This document shows, piece after piece, positions 23,036-34,500 of a stretch of 43,369 nt of DNA. Each line of letters starts with the position of its first letter. Position 1 is the first letter of the stretch. Made by a program: the position numbers and the translations under genes. The stretch is from Polysphondylium violaceum. Taxonomy: Eukaryota; Evosea; Eumycetozoa; Dictyosteliales; Dictyosteliaceae. The stretch covers positions 1-43,369 of the forward strand of contig AJWJ01000160.1 in the NCBI GenBank assembly GCA_000277445.1. The letters run 5' to 3'. The notes below the pieces were generated by a model. It worked only from the letters and a program-made list of their open reading frames with translations, was not told the DNA's origin and made no database searches.

Positions 23036-23971
23036 TTAATTGTCTTTGAGGTTTTTCATATCTTTAATGAAATCTGATTTAGATTTATTAAGAGAAGCAT
23101 ACTCTTCTCTTTCCTTTTGGAGTTCTATTGATTTTTGTTCAAGTTTCTGGAAAGTAGATGATATTAGTATTGATCATAGATAGATGATAATGATAAGCTA
23201 TATACATACATTAATTTCTTCTAATTGATAGGCACTAAAGTTAAATAAGGGTGAACCTTCACCGGCTTGATAGTAGAATCTTGGTTTTGATTTCTTTGTA
23301 GAGGTGTTGATAGAGTCGGATGCGGTAGAGATTTTAGCAATGGACATACGTTCAACAAGAGAGAGGTTGTCGTTGAGTGGGTGATTAGATTCCTCGGGAT
23401 CAATGTCTCTCAAAGAGACCCAAGTGTCGTTTTCAGCGGTGCTGTTGGCACCGTTGTTTCTGTTTACTTGGTGGTGTTGTTGTTGGTATTGTCTGTCGCT
23501 GTCTAAAGAGTCGTTGAGGATTTGAGTGATGATTTGACGGGCTGATGGTGCCTTCTTTTTCTTGTTGTTGTATCTGTCGACGGCGGGTTCTTCAGCGGCG
23601 GCGGCAGCTGGGTTGCCAACTTCGTGATACTTGATTTTGTCAATGAGCTCCATCAAGTCGTTCTCCATGTTTTCGCTCTTTTTGATCTCCTCATCAATCG
23701 ATTGGGGTGAGCCGAGATTGGGTGAGAGGTATTGTTCGATGCCTTCAATAGTCTTGGCAATCTTTGGTTTGAGGGTGTCGACTGGTCTGTTGTCGGGTGG
23801 TTTGCAGAGATCCATAAATAATTGGGGGGTCTTGAGGCTGTCCCAGTCGACCTTTTCTCTCTTTAATGTTTCATATACACGTTTAGATACCATTCTCTTG
23901 GCATAAAAACACTTTTGAGTGTACTCGCCACTCAATCTAACTAAAAGTCTAGTGCTATTAACTCCTTGCAT
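23036..23971 (-). CDS. unrecognised protein, probably mitochondrial
   Basis: Two exons, 23971-23210 and 23146-23036, intron 63 nt (GTATGT..CAG), giving 290 residues. I do not recognise the family. The first 40 residues are rich in Arg, Lys, Ser and Leu with few acids, as in a mitochondrial presequence. A conserved-looking stretch follows (LKREKVDWDSLKTPQLFMDL and CKPPDNRP), then an acidic, mostly helical region, an Ala-rich and Gln/His/Asn-rich linker, and a C-terminal segment LFNFSAYQLEEIN joined by the splice to a charged helix that probably forms a coiled coil. Stop is TAA. The organisation would suit a small mitochondrial ribosomal or assembly protein, but that is a guess. It is divergent from the DOP1 gene, with 967 nt between start codons. 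Confidence 0.75.
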
Positions 23972-24938
23972 TGTGTGTTGTATTCTATAATCCTAACCCA
24001 ACTCTACTCTGTCTGATTGCTGTGCTAAAGGGTATTGTCTGTGATCACTGTATATAATACACAAAAGTTGATGATTATGGAGATAAAACAAAAAAAAAAA
24101 AAAAAAAAACTTTACACTGATCAGCGTTTTTCGATAAAAATGAAAAAAAAAATTGATAAATTTTGAACAAATTTTTTTTTATTTTTTTCATTCATTGCGC
24201 AGTGTTTGTGTGTGTGTGTTTATCTTATATATCTCTCATGGCAAGAGTAGAAAGGCAATGTTGGTTTCTTTATTTATTCATTGAATATATTAAAATACCT
24301 CATTTACATATAAAAACTATGCGTGCTTCTAATAAAAGGGATTATTTATTTGACGATATAAAAATAGATAAAGATATATTTTATTGGAATTGGAGTTTTA
24401 AGGAGAGAAATAAACTTAGTTATGTGTTTGTGTTGTTGTTTATTTATTTGTTTAAATGAATGAATATCTACAACAAACAATATGACGAAACCCACCAGGT
24501 GGATGAGATTTTTTTGGAATTTTTGTGTTTTTTTGAATTTTCTTTTTTATTTTTTTACTTTTATTGTTTTGTTTTTTTCACAATTGTTTTAGCTTACAAA
24601 GAAACAAAAAAGAGAATTTTAGTATATCTTGTTGGTTGTAGTGTGCTTTTGATCTAGTTGATATTTTCATCACACCCCCAACACGTCGCACAAACATCAC
24701 TTTTTAATATTTTTTTTTTTCAATTTTTTCACTTTTACTTTTTTAAGACGCTGTGTGTGCGCATCACATCCACTTAATATAATATAGTTCATATATTACG
24801 GTCGAAAGAATATTTCAATATAGCATATATACACATACAAATACAACCATCATCACCATAACGTAGACATACATACATACAACAGACACAGATCATATGC
24901 CATTAGTATAGTGAGGCATAGTTACAACAACTTAATAA
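23972..24938. other. divergent promoter region between the mitochondrial gene and DOP1
   Basis: Long A and T runs (24089-24108, 24171-24190, 24528-24575, 24710-24722), GT and CA boxes (24207-24219, 24671-24695) and several imperfect TACATA repeats (24826-24885). Two abutting open frames, 24163-24459 and 24460-24657 (plus), are low in complexity at their ends and match nothing I recognise; see findings. Confidence 0.55.
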
Positions 24939-26265
24939 ATGGAGAACGATGGTAATAGCTAATTATATGACATTGATGAGTAGACATGCGATATAGACAC
25001 AGTTGTCGTCATCAGGAAATACAACCATTCTCGTATTTGTATTAATATATTAATAATCAATAGATACAAATGATCCAAAATATAAACAGTTTAATGAGGA
25101 TTTAAATTCAGTGTTGGTACAGTTTTCAAAGTCGACAGAGTGGGCAGATTTTGTAAAGTATCTATCAAAGCTAAACAAGGTGTTTGAAAAGTACCCCAAA
25201 TCGACAAACATTCAATCGAAATTGATCATCTCCAAAAGATTATCGCAATGTTTGAATTCCTCGTTGCCCAGTGGATGTCACATCAAGGCATTGGAGACCT
25301 ACGACATACTGTTTAGTAGAATTGGTCAGGAGCGATTGGCGCGTGATATTTCGATTTATGCCACTGGTCTATTTCCCTTGTTTCACTTGGCGAGCACAGA
25401 TGTGAGAGTAAAGATAATACATCTCTATGAGAAACACATCCTCCCCTTGGGACTGAAACTGATTTCTTGTCTCAATGGTGTGGTGTCGTCTATTCTACCC
25501 GGTCTAGAGGAGGGACAGGGAGATGCTTTTGAACAGGCTATCAAATTGTTAGACAATCTCTGTAAATCTACTTCGACCACTATCTTTTATCAAGCCATTT
25601 GGAAAACCCTCATCACAACGCCCTACAATCGTTTAGCTGCCACCACATACTTGTTGGCAAGATTACCAAAAGATATTGACACAACCAATCAAAGTAAGTA
25701 GTCATGTTAATCATCATTATTCCTCTAGTAATACTACTAACAACAACAATGACAACACAATCAATAGTTATGTTTTTACCAGAAAAGGATACATTGGTAG
25801 TACAGGCTCTATCTACATCTTTGTCAGACAAGAATACATTGGTCCAAAGAAATATGCTGGAGTTGATTACAGTACATTTCTCAATTTCAGCTCAGTAGGT
25901 TTTCATTCGTATAGCGTGTAGTGTAGGATAAAGTAGATATTAATCATAATAATACCATTATTTATATAGAGTATTTTCACCAGAAGCATTGGAGCTCATT
26001 GTTAAATCAGCCATTATGGTCGTTACATTAAAGGATATGTCATTAAATAGAAGATTACATTCATGGTTATTGGGTACCTCTGACGATTCAAAAGACGGTA
26101 AATCATATGATCCCACCTATTTTGAAACCTATTCCAAAGGTCCAACCATCAGTGCATTTAAAAACTTTTTCAATAGTAATTTATACAATTTCAACAACTC
26201 TATTAATCAACAACAATCTTCATCATTATTATCAATATTTAATAATAGTAATAATAGTAGTAGCA

Positions 26266-26305
<40 letters not shown>

Positions 26306-29300
26306 CAACAGTTCAAGTAAAATTAATGATGTTACATTACCCTTTAGAATTTTAATATTCTTTTTCCAAAAAGAAGAGTTTCAAACGATTATAGATCACA
26401 TTTTGCCAGATATTCTTAGATATGTATATTATTTTAAAGATGGATATGTCTTTTCAAAAGATGTAATACGTTACACTGATGAATTGCTAGATTCCATTCA
26501 AAATCAAGATGTCATTTGGTCATTTTTCGAAAAGATTCTCGTTGAGAGTCCTTCATTGGATTCCATTAAATTGGTGGAATGTGTGCTGGATATCATGAAG
26601 TTATCCATTCAAGACGTGCAATCTATCTACTTGCCCAAATTGTTGGTGTCGTTGGTAAGATCGTTAACTGGCATTCTAGACAAACAAGACAATGCCCTCT
26701 TGATTGCCTTTACTCAACTCTTGCTCAAAATAACTGGTAAAATAATCGTAGACACTAGTTCACCTTCATTTGATTCACTCATAAGTTCAATTGATCTTTA
26801 TCAAGATTACTTTAAAGATCTTAGCATGTATATAATGAAATCTATTAATAATAGTAGTAGCAATAGTCAACAACAACAACAGCAACAACAACAACAATTA
26901 TTACAGTTACCAACAACAATGTTGTCACCAAATAGAAAGTCGACAGGTTTATTTTCAATTTCATCGAGTACACCAACATCACAGCTTTCACCAGCAGTCT
27001 CACCAGTGTCTTCTTTGTCATCTGGTGTGCCTGTGCCCAATTCAGAGTTGTTTGTTATACTGGATCTGTCACTCCAGATGCTCATTGGCTTGTATTCGCA
27101 GTTCAAATCATCGTTTACATCGCCAACTGCATCGCCTCATTTGGATGCTGCCAATGAGCAGCCCAAGTGGTTGGTGCCCATATTGGATTTCTGTAATTGT
27201 GACAATCCATTTATTTCTTGTTTGGCAATCAGAGGCTTCATCAGTCTCATCAACAAGCATGGTGACTGCACCTTGAGCAAGAGTTTTAGAAACATCATCA
27301 CACCCGATCACTTTGCCATGCTGTCCAAGAAACTTTGGACCCTCTTGGACCCAATCTATTGTTCGGTGCATTACAAGGTGGCTTCGTTGTTTTTGTCGCT
27401 CAGAGAGCTCAATGAAGAGGCCACTTCGAGAGTGATTGCAGACGCGATGCTCGATGCCGACTTGAACAGCAAGATCGAGGGACACCAAAAGTTTGCGCTT
27501 CTCTGGCGATTGGCGGGCGAATTGGGCAGCAATTCGGCACCCTTTTCAAACACCCTCTTTCTCATGCTCGATTCGCTGTATGACGACCAGCCCATCATCC
27601 GTTTGACGGGCCACACTTGGTTGGCCGACTCGATCAGCAAGGCCGAGCGTATCCTGGATCCTTTGCTCAAGATATTGTTGGACGAGTCTACCATTCGATT
27701 CAACAATGCCTACCAGTCTATCTATGACACCAGACGTGTCATCTATGTGTTTAAGATCCTCAAGGCCATCATTGAGTGTGATTTCAAGCTATTCATCCAA
27801 CATGTCATTGAGAAGCCCATCTCGAAGGAGATCCTCTCATTGAACGAGCAGCAAACCATGACATTTAGAGAGTCTCCTAAGGTCGTCAGTCAGGCGAAAA
27901 AGTACCCCAACGAAGACTCGTACATCTCCTTTACCCATCCCAAGCCCCAATCCTCATTCTCGGCACCACCCACACCCTCGGTCGCCAGCAACAACGCCAA
28001 CAACATCACCACCGAGACATCGTCAGACTTTTTATTCATCCCAACCAACAGCTACATCGATCTACTCGTTGTCGTCTCTCTCAGATTCATTCAGGGTCAA
28101 GTGCCCGAAAGCTTTGGCGACAAGAGCGGCAATCACGGCTCATTTGCCTCGCAAAATGATGTCGTCCAAATTTGCTCTGCAGAGTTTCTCCAATACCTCT
28201 TGGCCAAGACCAGCATCCAACACAGCAAAGCGCTCGAGATTGCCAACTATATCCAAGACCCCATTCTCCAGAATCTTGCCCAGGCAGTGAGCGCGTCTAA
28301 CCTCGTGTTGCAGGTTCATCTCTTGGCTCTGCTCAGATCCATTGTACTTATAGATTCTAGTGGCAATCTCGGCCACCACTCGCCAGGATCGCCACAAAAT
28401 CATATACCACACGTGTCGTCGCCCAGCGCACTAGATGGCGGCGGCACCCCGCTCTCGGCCTCGATGGGCAGCACCTCGTTGAGCTCAATCACTCAGTCGC
28501 AAATGTTTTTGCAGACTACCGTTGTAGGCCTCATCCAGCCTTCGACCAAGTTCAACATTCGTTTCTATTGGCTCGACTTTATCACCTTTTGTTTGCCCAG
28601 AATGTGCCACTCGCCCCACTTGCCCCTGATTGTGACCACGATTGTCAACTGTCTTCGAGACATTCTCAGCTCCTTTGACGGCCGTTCGTTGTACGACAGC
28701 CTGACATCGCGTGACATTATCGTCATCCTCAAGAGCTTGACCTTTATATTCAAATTTTCTATCCTTGAGCCCATCACCCCCTTTGACAAGAGCAACAACG
28801 AAGACTCGCAGACCCCCACCACCCGAGGCCCACTCGGCGTGCGTATGTTTGATTTTGTCAAAGACGTGTTTACCAGCGACATTGACAACTCGGTCTCCCT
28901 CACCCCGTTGGGTCTGGTGAGAAACGATATCTTTGCCATCATGTCTGATATTATCCACCCGCTAGTCAAGATCTGGGGCCAGCCTCGTTCCACAAGCAAC
29001 AAGATCTCCTTTTCCACCGATCTCTCGTCAGACACACACAACAAGTTTGCCATCCAAGATCTCGTCGTGCACATTCTCGATCCCTTTATGTCCAAATACC
29101 CCAACCAATTCATCGAGGCCATGGTCGACATTTGGCAGAGAACCGAGATCAACTCCAACAGTCACGAGTCGGTCACCAGCCGAAAAGTCATCATGGAGAT
29201 GATCTACAGTTTAGACTCTGTCAAAGAGGAGCCCTTTTTCAATGCCGCCCATCAAATTCTCTTTGGCGTGCATTCGCAAGAGAGAACCAAGTCACACAAG

Positions 29301-31415
29301 GTCAGCATCCACAAGCTGACCATGAAAGAGAGCGCCCTCTACGACTTTACCTCGCGATACATTGAAGAGTATCCCATCATGTTTGACGGCGTCTCTTCGC
29401 CCTTTATTGCCTTTGTCAAAGAATCACTCCACTCTTTGAATCCCATGTCGTTTGTGAGTCAACTCCAGATCCTCAACATCTACACAAAGAAACTCGTCTC
29501 TGAAGAAAAGACAAAGAACCCCATCCGTTCCAGAGTCAATAAAAGAGAACTTCAAGATCTCTTGCCAAAGATTATCGATGCCTGCTTTATGATCTCTGGT
29601 AAAAGCTTTAATGATATCTCTGCCATGTATATACCACCATTGGTTTCCGCCAACTCTAGCTCCAATTTAAACGGCATTCTCGACTCCCCATTGACAAACT
29701 CTGGCTCTCTTTCTCGACCACTCTCTGGGGATTATCCAAATTTACCCCAATCACTCTTTCAAACACCTCCCTCTGCATACACCTCTGCAAGTACTTCCAT
29801 CACACCAGGCGAAGAATCCCTCAGAGGTAGATCATCGTCTGGAGGTGATTCAATTTTAAATAACAATAACAATAACAATGAATCATCAAGCTCAACTCCA
29901 AATTTACAAGGTAGTGGAGGTAGTCAAAATTACAACAATACTACTCAAACCAACAATAACAACAACACCAATACAACTCAAACTACACCAGGCACTAGTA
30001 GTCAAAATAATACAAATTTGAAAAAAGAAGCAACAAGATTAAAATCACAAGTGAGTCTCAAGTCTTTGGTCAATTTATCAAATATTTTGGCATCACTATT
30101 GGATAGTATTTTGGATGACAAGGAAAGAATTGCAACACTTTTGTCAATGTCACTTCACAATATTGTCCCCTACCTCAAGCCTAGATCAGACGTTAGTCGA
30201 GAAAATAGTTATTATGCAGCCAGTCTCTTTGCTTCCTTGTCTCAGTTTCCATATAATCTCAAATCCATTAAAAAGGATGTGATGGAGTTGTTTTACGATT
30301 ACGATATATTCAAACTCGACATTAAAACACTTGAACAAGTGAGCAAGTTTGTCAATCAAACAATGATTCACGATAAAACTGCACTCTCTGATTTCACCAA
30401 AGTACTCAGCAAACCATGGAATCCTGCTGGCCCATTAATGTTTGTCAACAAAGACACCGAGAACCACAACAGAGCCAAGCAACTCAAGAGACTATCGTTT
30501 ATCATTTGGGCTGGTCAAGAGGACCAATACCTCGGTCTCTTGCCATTGATTCAAGAGAAAATCGTAGAGTCTCTTAGAATTCCAAGCGCCACCTCTCTCC
30601 ATTTACAAGTGTTTTTCTGTTTACGTGTTTTGTTGATCAAGTTTAATCATCAAAATCTACGTTCTTTTTGGCCCATTGTCCTCACAGAGTTGATTGACAT
30701 CCTCTCATTTAGCGAAAATAGTGAACTCATCTTGGCTGCATGTAAATTCCTCGATTTGGCACTCACCCTTCCATCCATCACTGAGCAATTTAATCTCTTT
30801 GAATGGGTGTTTTTCAAAGACTGCTTTATCAAACACTCTCAAGAGCCACCATTCTCTCCATTTGTCGATCAAATTGCCAAAGTGTCGGTTCAACAGCAAC
30901 AAGAGCAACACCAACAATCCAACAACACCAGCAACTTGGTTCTTACCACCAGCGGTATTGTCCAAATTGAAAACATCACCTCTTTTAGACCCTGTATCAT
31001 GATTAGATCTATTTCCGATCTACCCAATGGATACCCAGAGTTTAAATCATTTTTGGCTCATCTTTCCAACTGTGTATACAATAGACACATGCAATCCACC
31101 AGTAAACAAGTCGACTACCACTTTATCAATGAACTTTTATGTTTTGATTTCTGTGAATTGGATTCATCTAAATTAACTCTTACACCAGACATTCTTTTGG
31201 CCATTGAAAAGAAACAACAACAACACTTTGAAACTCAAATCAAAGCAAATACACCCTCTATTGATGGTCTTTCGATCGACAGCAACAGTGCCACCAATTC
31301 GCCCATTTGGACAAATTCTCAAAAACCAACCAAAACAAAACTCAATCGTGGTATTTCAATATCTGGTAGTAAAAATTTGATTGATAATAATAACAACTTT
31401 AGCGATGATGAATAA
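24939..31415 (+). CDS. DOP1/Dopey family protein (endosome-Golgi membrane traffic)
   Basis: Four exons, 24939-24951, 25064-25693, 25768-25894 and 25970-31415 (introns 112, 74 and 75 nt), giving 2071 residues; human DOP1A/B and yeast Dop1 are of the same order of size. The N-terminal Dopey block is clear: WADFVKYLSKLNKVFEKYP, then a Pro-Ser-Gly-CHIKALETYD-IF stretch, and LFPLFHLASTDVRVKIIHLYE. The rest is alpha-solenoid-like sequence with Leu-rich helices, broken by Asn runs (about 26263-26310), a Gln run (26867-26895) and Ser/Asn/Thr-rich loops (29845-30020). In other eukaryotes Dop1 works with the Arf-GEF-like Mon2 and a flippase at Golgi/endosome membranes; I infer the same here. The first coding exon is just 13 nt; ATGGAGAACGATG joins to ATACAAATG in frame. 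The middle of exon 4 (27000-29600) is richer in G/C than its ends. Confidence 0.93.
26263..26310 (+). repeat. AAT/AAC repeat coding poly-Asn in DOP1
   Basis: A near-perfect run of AAT codons ending in AAC codons, giving about 14 consecutive Asn residues between two Ser/Asn patches. A shorter CAA/CAG run (26867-26895) gives poly-Gln later in the same exon. Both interrupt the helical repeats and are probably unstructured loops. Confidence 0.85.
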
Positions 31416-31853
31416 ATAAAAAAACAAATTATATTATAATTTAATCGCGACTGAATGTTCTCTCTTCAAAACTTGGGTTTCAAGGATTTTTGAGCAATAC
31501 TAAAAATTTTTGCACAAAAAAAAAAGGATTTTTGCACCAAAAATTTCTGCGATACTAATACTTCGGAACCAAAATGTTTCTTGCAAAACTAAACTGACTT
31601 ATACTAAAATTTAAAGAAATTTTCACCTCGGATTCCTAATTTTGCCAGAATACACTTTGAAATAAATTTCCAGTCGTATTCTTTTTTTTTTTGGTATTAA
31701 TATTTCTTTAAACCTATTCTTGGGAATTAAAGATGAAAAAAAAAAGTCTATAATATAAATATGCTTCAGTGGAGATAGTTTGTTATTAATTTTAAAACAA
31801 ATACATATTCAAACAACTTAACCTTTTTCAATTTAACCTTTTTATATTTAACA
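31416..31853. other. intergenic, promoter of ependymin-like gene 1
   Basis: Contains two loosely repeated segments beginning GGATTTTTG (near 31481 and 31526), T and A runs (31681-31692, 31737-31745), and the TATA-type box listed separately. No gene or RNA recognised. Confidence 0.55.
31754..31761 (+). promoter_or_regulatory. TATA-type box of ependymin-like gene 1
   Basis: TATAAATA preceded by an A-run, 100 nt before the ATG at 31854. The paralogous gene has the same octamer at almost the same distance (101 nt), which makes a core promoter more likely than chance in AT-rich DNA. Confidence 0.5.
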
Positions 31854-32726
31854 ATGAAGTATTTATGCTTAGCATTTTTAATGATTATGATTGCTCTCGC
31901 TAGTGCTGGTTGTCCAAATCCAACTGGTTTCCGTGCTTCATTTACAGCAACTTCTTACAACTTGGGTGGCGGCGGTAGCTATTTTGAATGTATGTATCTT
32001 GGTTAATATCAATTTGATATCAAGCAATACTAATCAACTTTGTTTTTATAGCTGGTCAAGCAAACATTGATTTTGTTGGTCAAAGACTCTCTTCAGTTTT
32101 TGATTTTTTCTCTGAAGGAAATAACATGATGGGAATGACATGGCAATTTGGAGCCAATGTAAGTGAATTTATTATTTTTGGTCTAATAATATACTGATTA
32201 AACATAATTTATATTATATACTATAGAAAACTGCATATTATATGCTTTCAGATGGTACCTGTCACGAGTCTTCTTCAAATTCAAAGATTCCATCGGGTTA
32301 TCCAGAAATAACCAAAGATATCGGACCTCTCACAATTGGTGTTTTTCGTATGTATTCATATCTCAAAATTATAGGTGAAAAAGTAAGATACTAATTTGTG
32401 ATAAAAATTTTAATTTAAAAGCTGTTGAAATGTTTACAGTTGAAAGCGATAGCCCAGCCCTTAATCAAACCGCTCTCTTTGATATCAATAATTGTGTTTT
32501 AGTCTCATCATACTTATCAAATGCCGACGAATCAAACCCAGGTTTCTGCTCCATCAACTTCTATAATGTAGGTGTCCCATCTGACAGCGACTTCCAACTT
32601 CCACAAGCCTGTATCGATGTTGTTGGCTCATCAAGACCAAAGATTAGATTCAACCACCACAAGAAAAACACATTTACTCAAATGTCTAAAACTATGAATC
32701 ACATTTTAAATGCTCTAAAGTTTTAA
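31854..32726 (+). CDS. ependymin-like secreted protein, copy 1
   Basis: Four exons, 31854-31989, 32052-32158, 32227-32347 and 32422-32726, introns 62-74 nt, giving 222 residues. A signal peptide (hydrophobic to about residue 18, ending ALASAGC) leads into a single ependymin-like domain: IDFVGQRLSSVFDF, a Tyr-rich strand ending in DGTCHE, IPSGYPEITKDIG, a central NNCVLVS strand with Cys, and the closing block GVPSDSDFQLPQACID. This order of Cys, Pro-Gly and FxLPxxC elements resembles ependymin-related proteins (secreted, lysosomal or extracellular, hydrophobic-ligand binding in animals). Family assignment is from pattern recall, not a search. The same intron positions occur in the next gene, so the two are tandem duplicates. 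Function in the amoeba is unknown. Confidence 0.8.
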
Positions 32727-32848
32727 ACTAACAATCTTCATTAAATAAATAAAACCAATAAATCTAATAATAGATTTATTCACCCAGGAATTTTCGTCAT
32801 CATACTGAATCATCATTTTTAATCTTAGGAAATACAGATGCGTATTCT

Positions 32849-32868
32849 CCAGGATTTATAAATCCTGG
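32849..32868. repeat. perfect 20-bp palindrome
   Basis: CCAGGATTTATAAATCCTGG reads the same on both strands, with no spacer. It lies 123 nt after the stop of ependymin-like gene 1 and about 465 nt before the start of gene 2. It could bind a dimeric regulator or form a short hairpin in the 3' transcript. Confidence 0.85.
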
Positions 32869-33234
32869 TTATTATAAAACTAAACCCAGTATAGGTGAGA
32901 TTTTATTCCTTTAGGAGAAGTTTATTTTTTTGTATTAGAATTATAAGAAGAGTCTTTGGTTTTAAAGCCAAGTAAGGTTTGATTACGATTTTTTCTGAAA
33001 GATGCGCTTTTTTATAATTTTTTAAAAAAATTTTTACGTTCCATAGATATTTTTTAAAGATTTTTTAAAAAACTCTTCCACGAGACTGGTTCGAAACCAA
33101 TGATGATGGGGTTTCTATGGTAAAGGTTAAAAAGATTTTGATGTGATAATTTAAAATATCTTTTCTTTGTGAGGCCAGAGGCTTCAGAATTAAAATTAGG
33201 AGCCATCTCCCCAGAGAAAATTTTTTAAAAAAAG

Positions 33235-33242
33235 TATAAATA
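33235..33242 (+). promoter_or_regulatory. TATA-type box of ependymin-like gene 2
   Basis: TATAAATA after the run TTTTTTAAAAAAAG and before GTCAAGGGGACTC, 101 nt before the ATG at 33336. Spacing matches copy 1. Confidence 0.55.
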
Positions 33243-33335
33243 GTCAAGGGGACTCGATCGTTAGGTATTATATTCATTTAATATTTTATCTCTATACTTT
33301 TCTTACCTTCAACAACAATTACAACAACAATAATA

Positions 33336-34230
33336 ATGAAATTCTTAACTTTAGCATTCTTAATGATTATGGTTGCTCTCGCCAGTGCAGGTTGTGCTAA
33401 TCCATCTGGATTCCAAACCACATTTACTTCCAACTCTTTCAATGTTGCAGGCGGTCAAAGTGCTTATGAAAGTATGGGTCTTTTTTATTACATTTTTATT
33501 ATCTCAAGTTCACTCATATTAATTAATATTCATTATTTAAAACTTTAGGCGGAATTGTCAATATCGACTTTGTCGGCCAAAGAGCAAGTTCTGTTTTTGA
33601 AATCGATATTTCTGGTGGTGAAAAAGGTTCAGGTTTTACTTGGAATTTTGGAGCCAATGTAAATATATTACATATTACTCTATAACATGTTGGTTTATTA
33701 ATTTTAATTTTCTATTCTCTAGCAAACTTCATATTATTTAAGCCCAGAAGGTCAATGTTACGAAGCCTCATCTTCTGCCCAAATCCCATCTGGTTTCCCA
33801 AAAGTTCTCAAGGATATTGGTTCCCTTACCCTTGGTAAATTCCGTATGTACTTTCAACTATTTTTCTTATTATTTCAAAAATAAATATAGTACTAATATT
33901 AATTATTAAATAGCTGTTGAAATGTTAGAGGTTGAAAGTGATACCCCAGCTCTTAACCAAAGTGTTGTTTTTGATTTAACAAACTGTGTCATGGTTTCAA
34001 CATATTTAGTCAATGCTGATGAATCAAACCCAGGTTATGGTACCATCAATTTCTTTAACGTTGGTGTCCCATCTGACAGCGACTTCCAACTCCCACAAGT
34101 TTGTATTGATGCTGTTGGTTCATCAAGACCAAAGATTGGATTCAACCACAAACGTAGAAATGTTGAAGCCGTTAGCCCACTCTCTAAAACTCTTCAATAC
34201 ACTTTGAATACTTTCAAAATCCAAAACTAA
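33336..34230 (+). CDS. ependymin-like secreted protein, copy 2
   Basis: Four exons, 33336-33471, 33549-33658, 33723-33843 and 33914-34230, introns 64-79 nt, giving 227 residues. Same architecture as the upstream paralog: signal peptide ending in ALASAGC, IVNIDFVGQRASSVFE, SPEGQCYEASSS, IPSGFPKVLKDIG, NCVMVSTYLVNADESNPG and VPSDSDFQLPQVCID. Exons 1 and 3 have exactly the same length (136 and 121 nt) in both copies and all intron phases agree. The last exon is the most alike, from the ADESNPG motif to SSRPKI. The basic C-terminus is longer than in copy 1. Probably secreted or endolysosomal; role unknown. Confidence 0.82.
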
Positions 34231-34500
34231 ATCTTAAATAAAAGATCACTCATTTAACCACGTTCACTATATGTAGTTCACCAATTCCTATGTGTTTATT
34301 TTTTTCTATTTTTGATAAATAATATTTTTGAATGGATGGTTTTAATCATTAAAAAAAGGTTAATACAAATATGAAGAGTTTTTAAAATTTCAATAAATAG
34401 GTAGATCATAATTTATTTCTAGAATGAATTATAATAGTTTAAATAAATAATAATAGTACAGGGGTTTAATAGTAAATAAATAATTTTAAAAGAGTATTAT

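Larger units (their letters stand above)
32727..33335. other. intergenic between the ependymin-like paralogs
   Basis: Holds a 20-bp perfect palindrome (32849-32868), several T/A runs (33009-33028, 33048-33072), and the promoter of copy 2. An isolated TTCGA loop at 33090 recalls a tRNA T-arm but no tRNA can be built around it. No coding frame supported. Confidence 0.55.

Noticed and set aside
28485-29158. Long minus-strand open frames opposite the DOP1 gene
   Set aside because: They are shadows of the G/C-richer middle of DOP1 exon 4; the plus strand has a clear family match and continuous frame.
33085-33100. GGTTCGAAACC, similar to a tRNA T-arm
   Set aside because: No D-arm, anticodon arm or acceptor stem can be placed on either strand; it is better read as a small inverted repeat.
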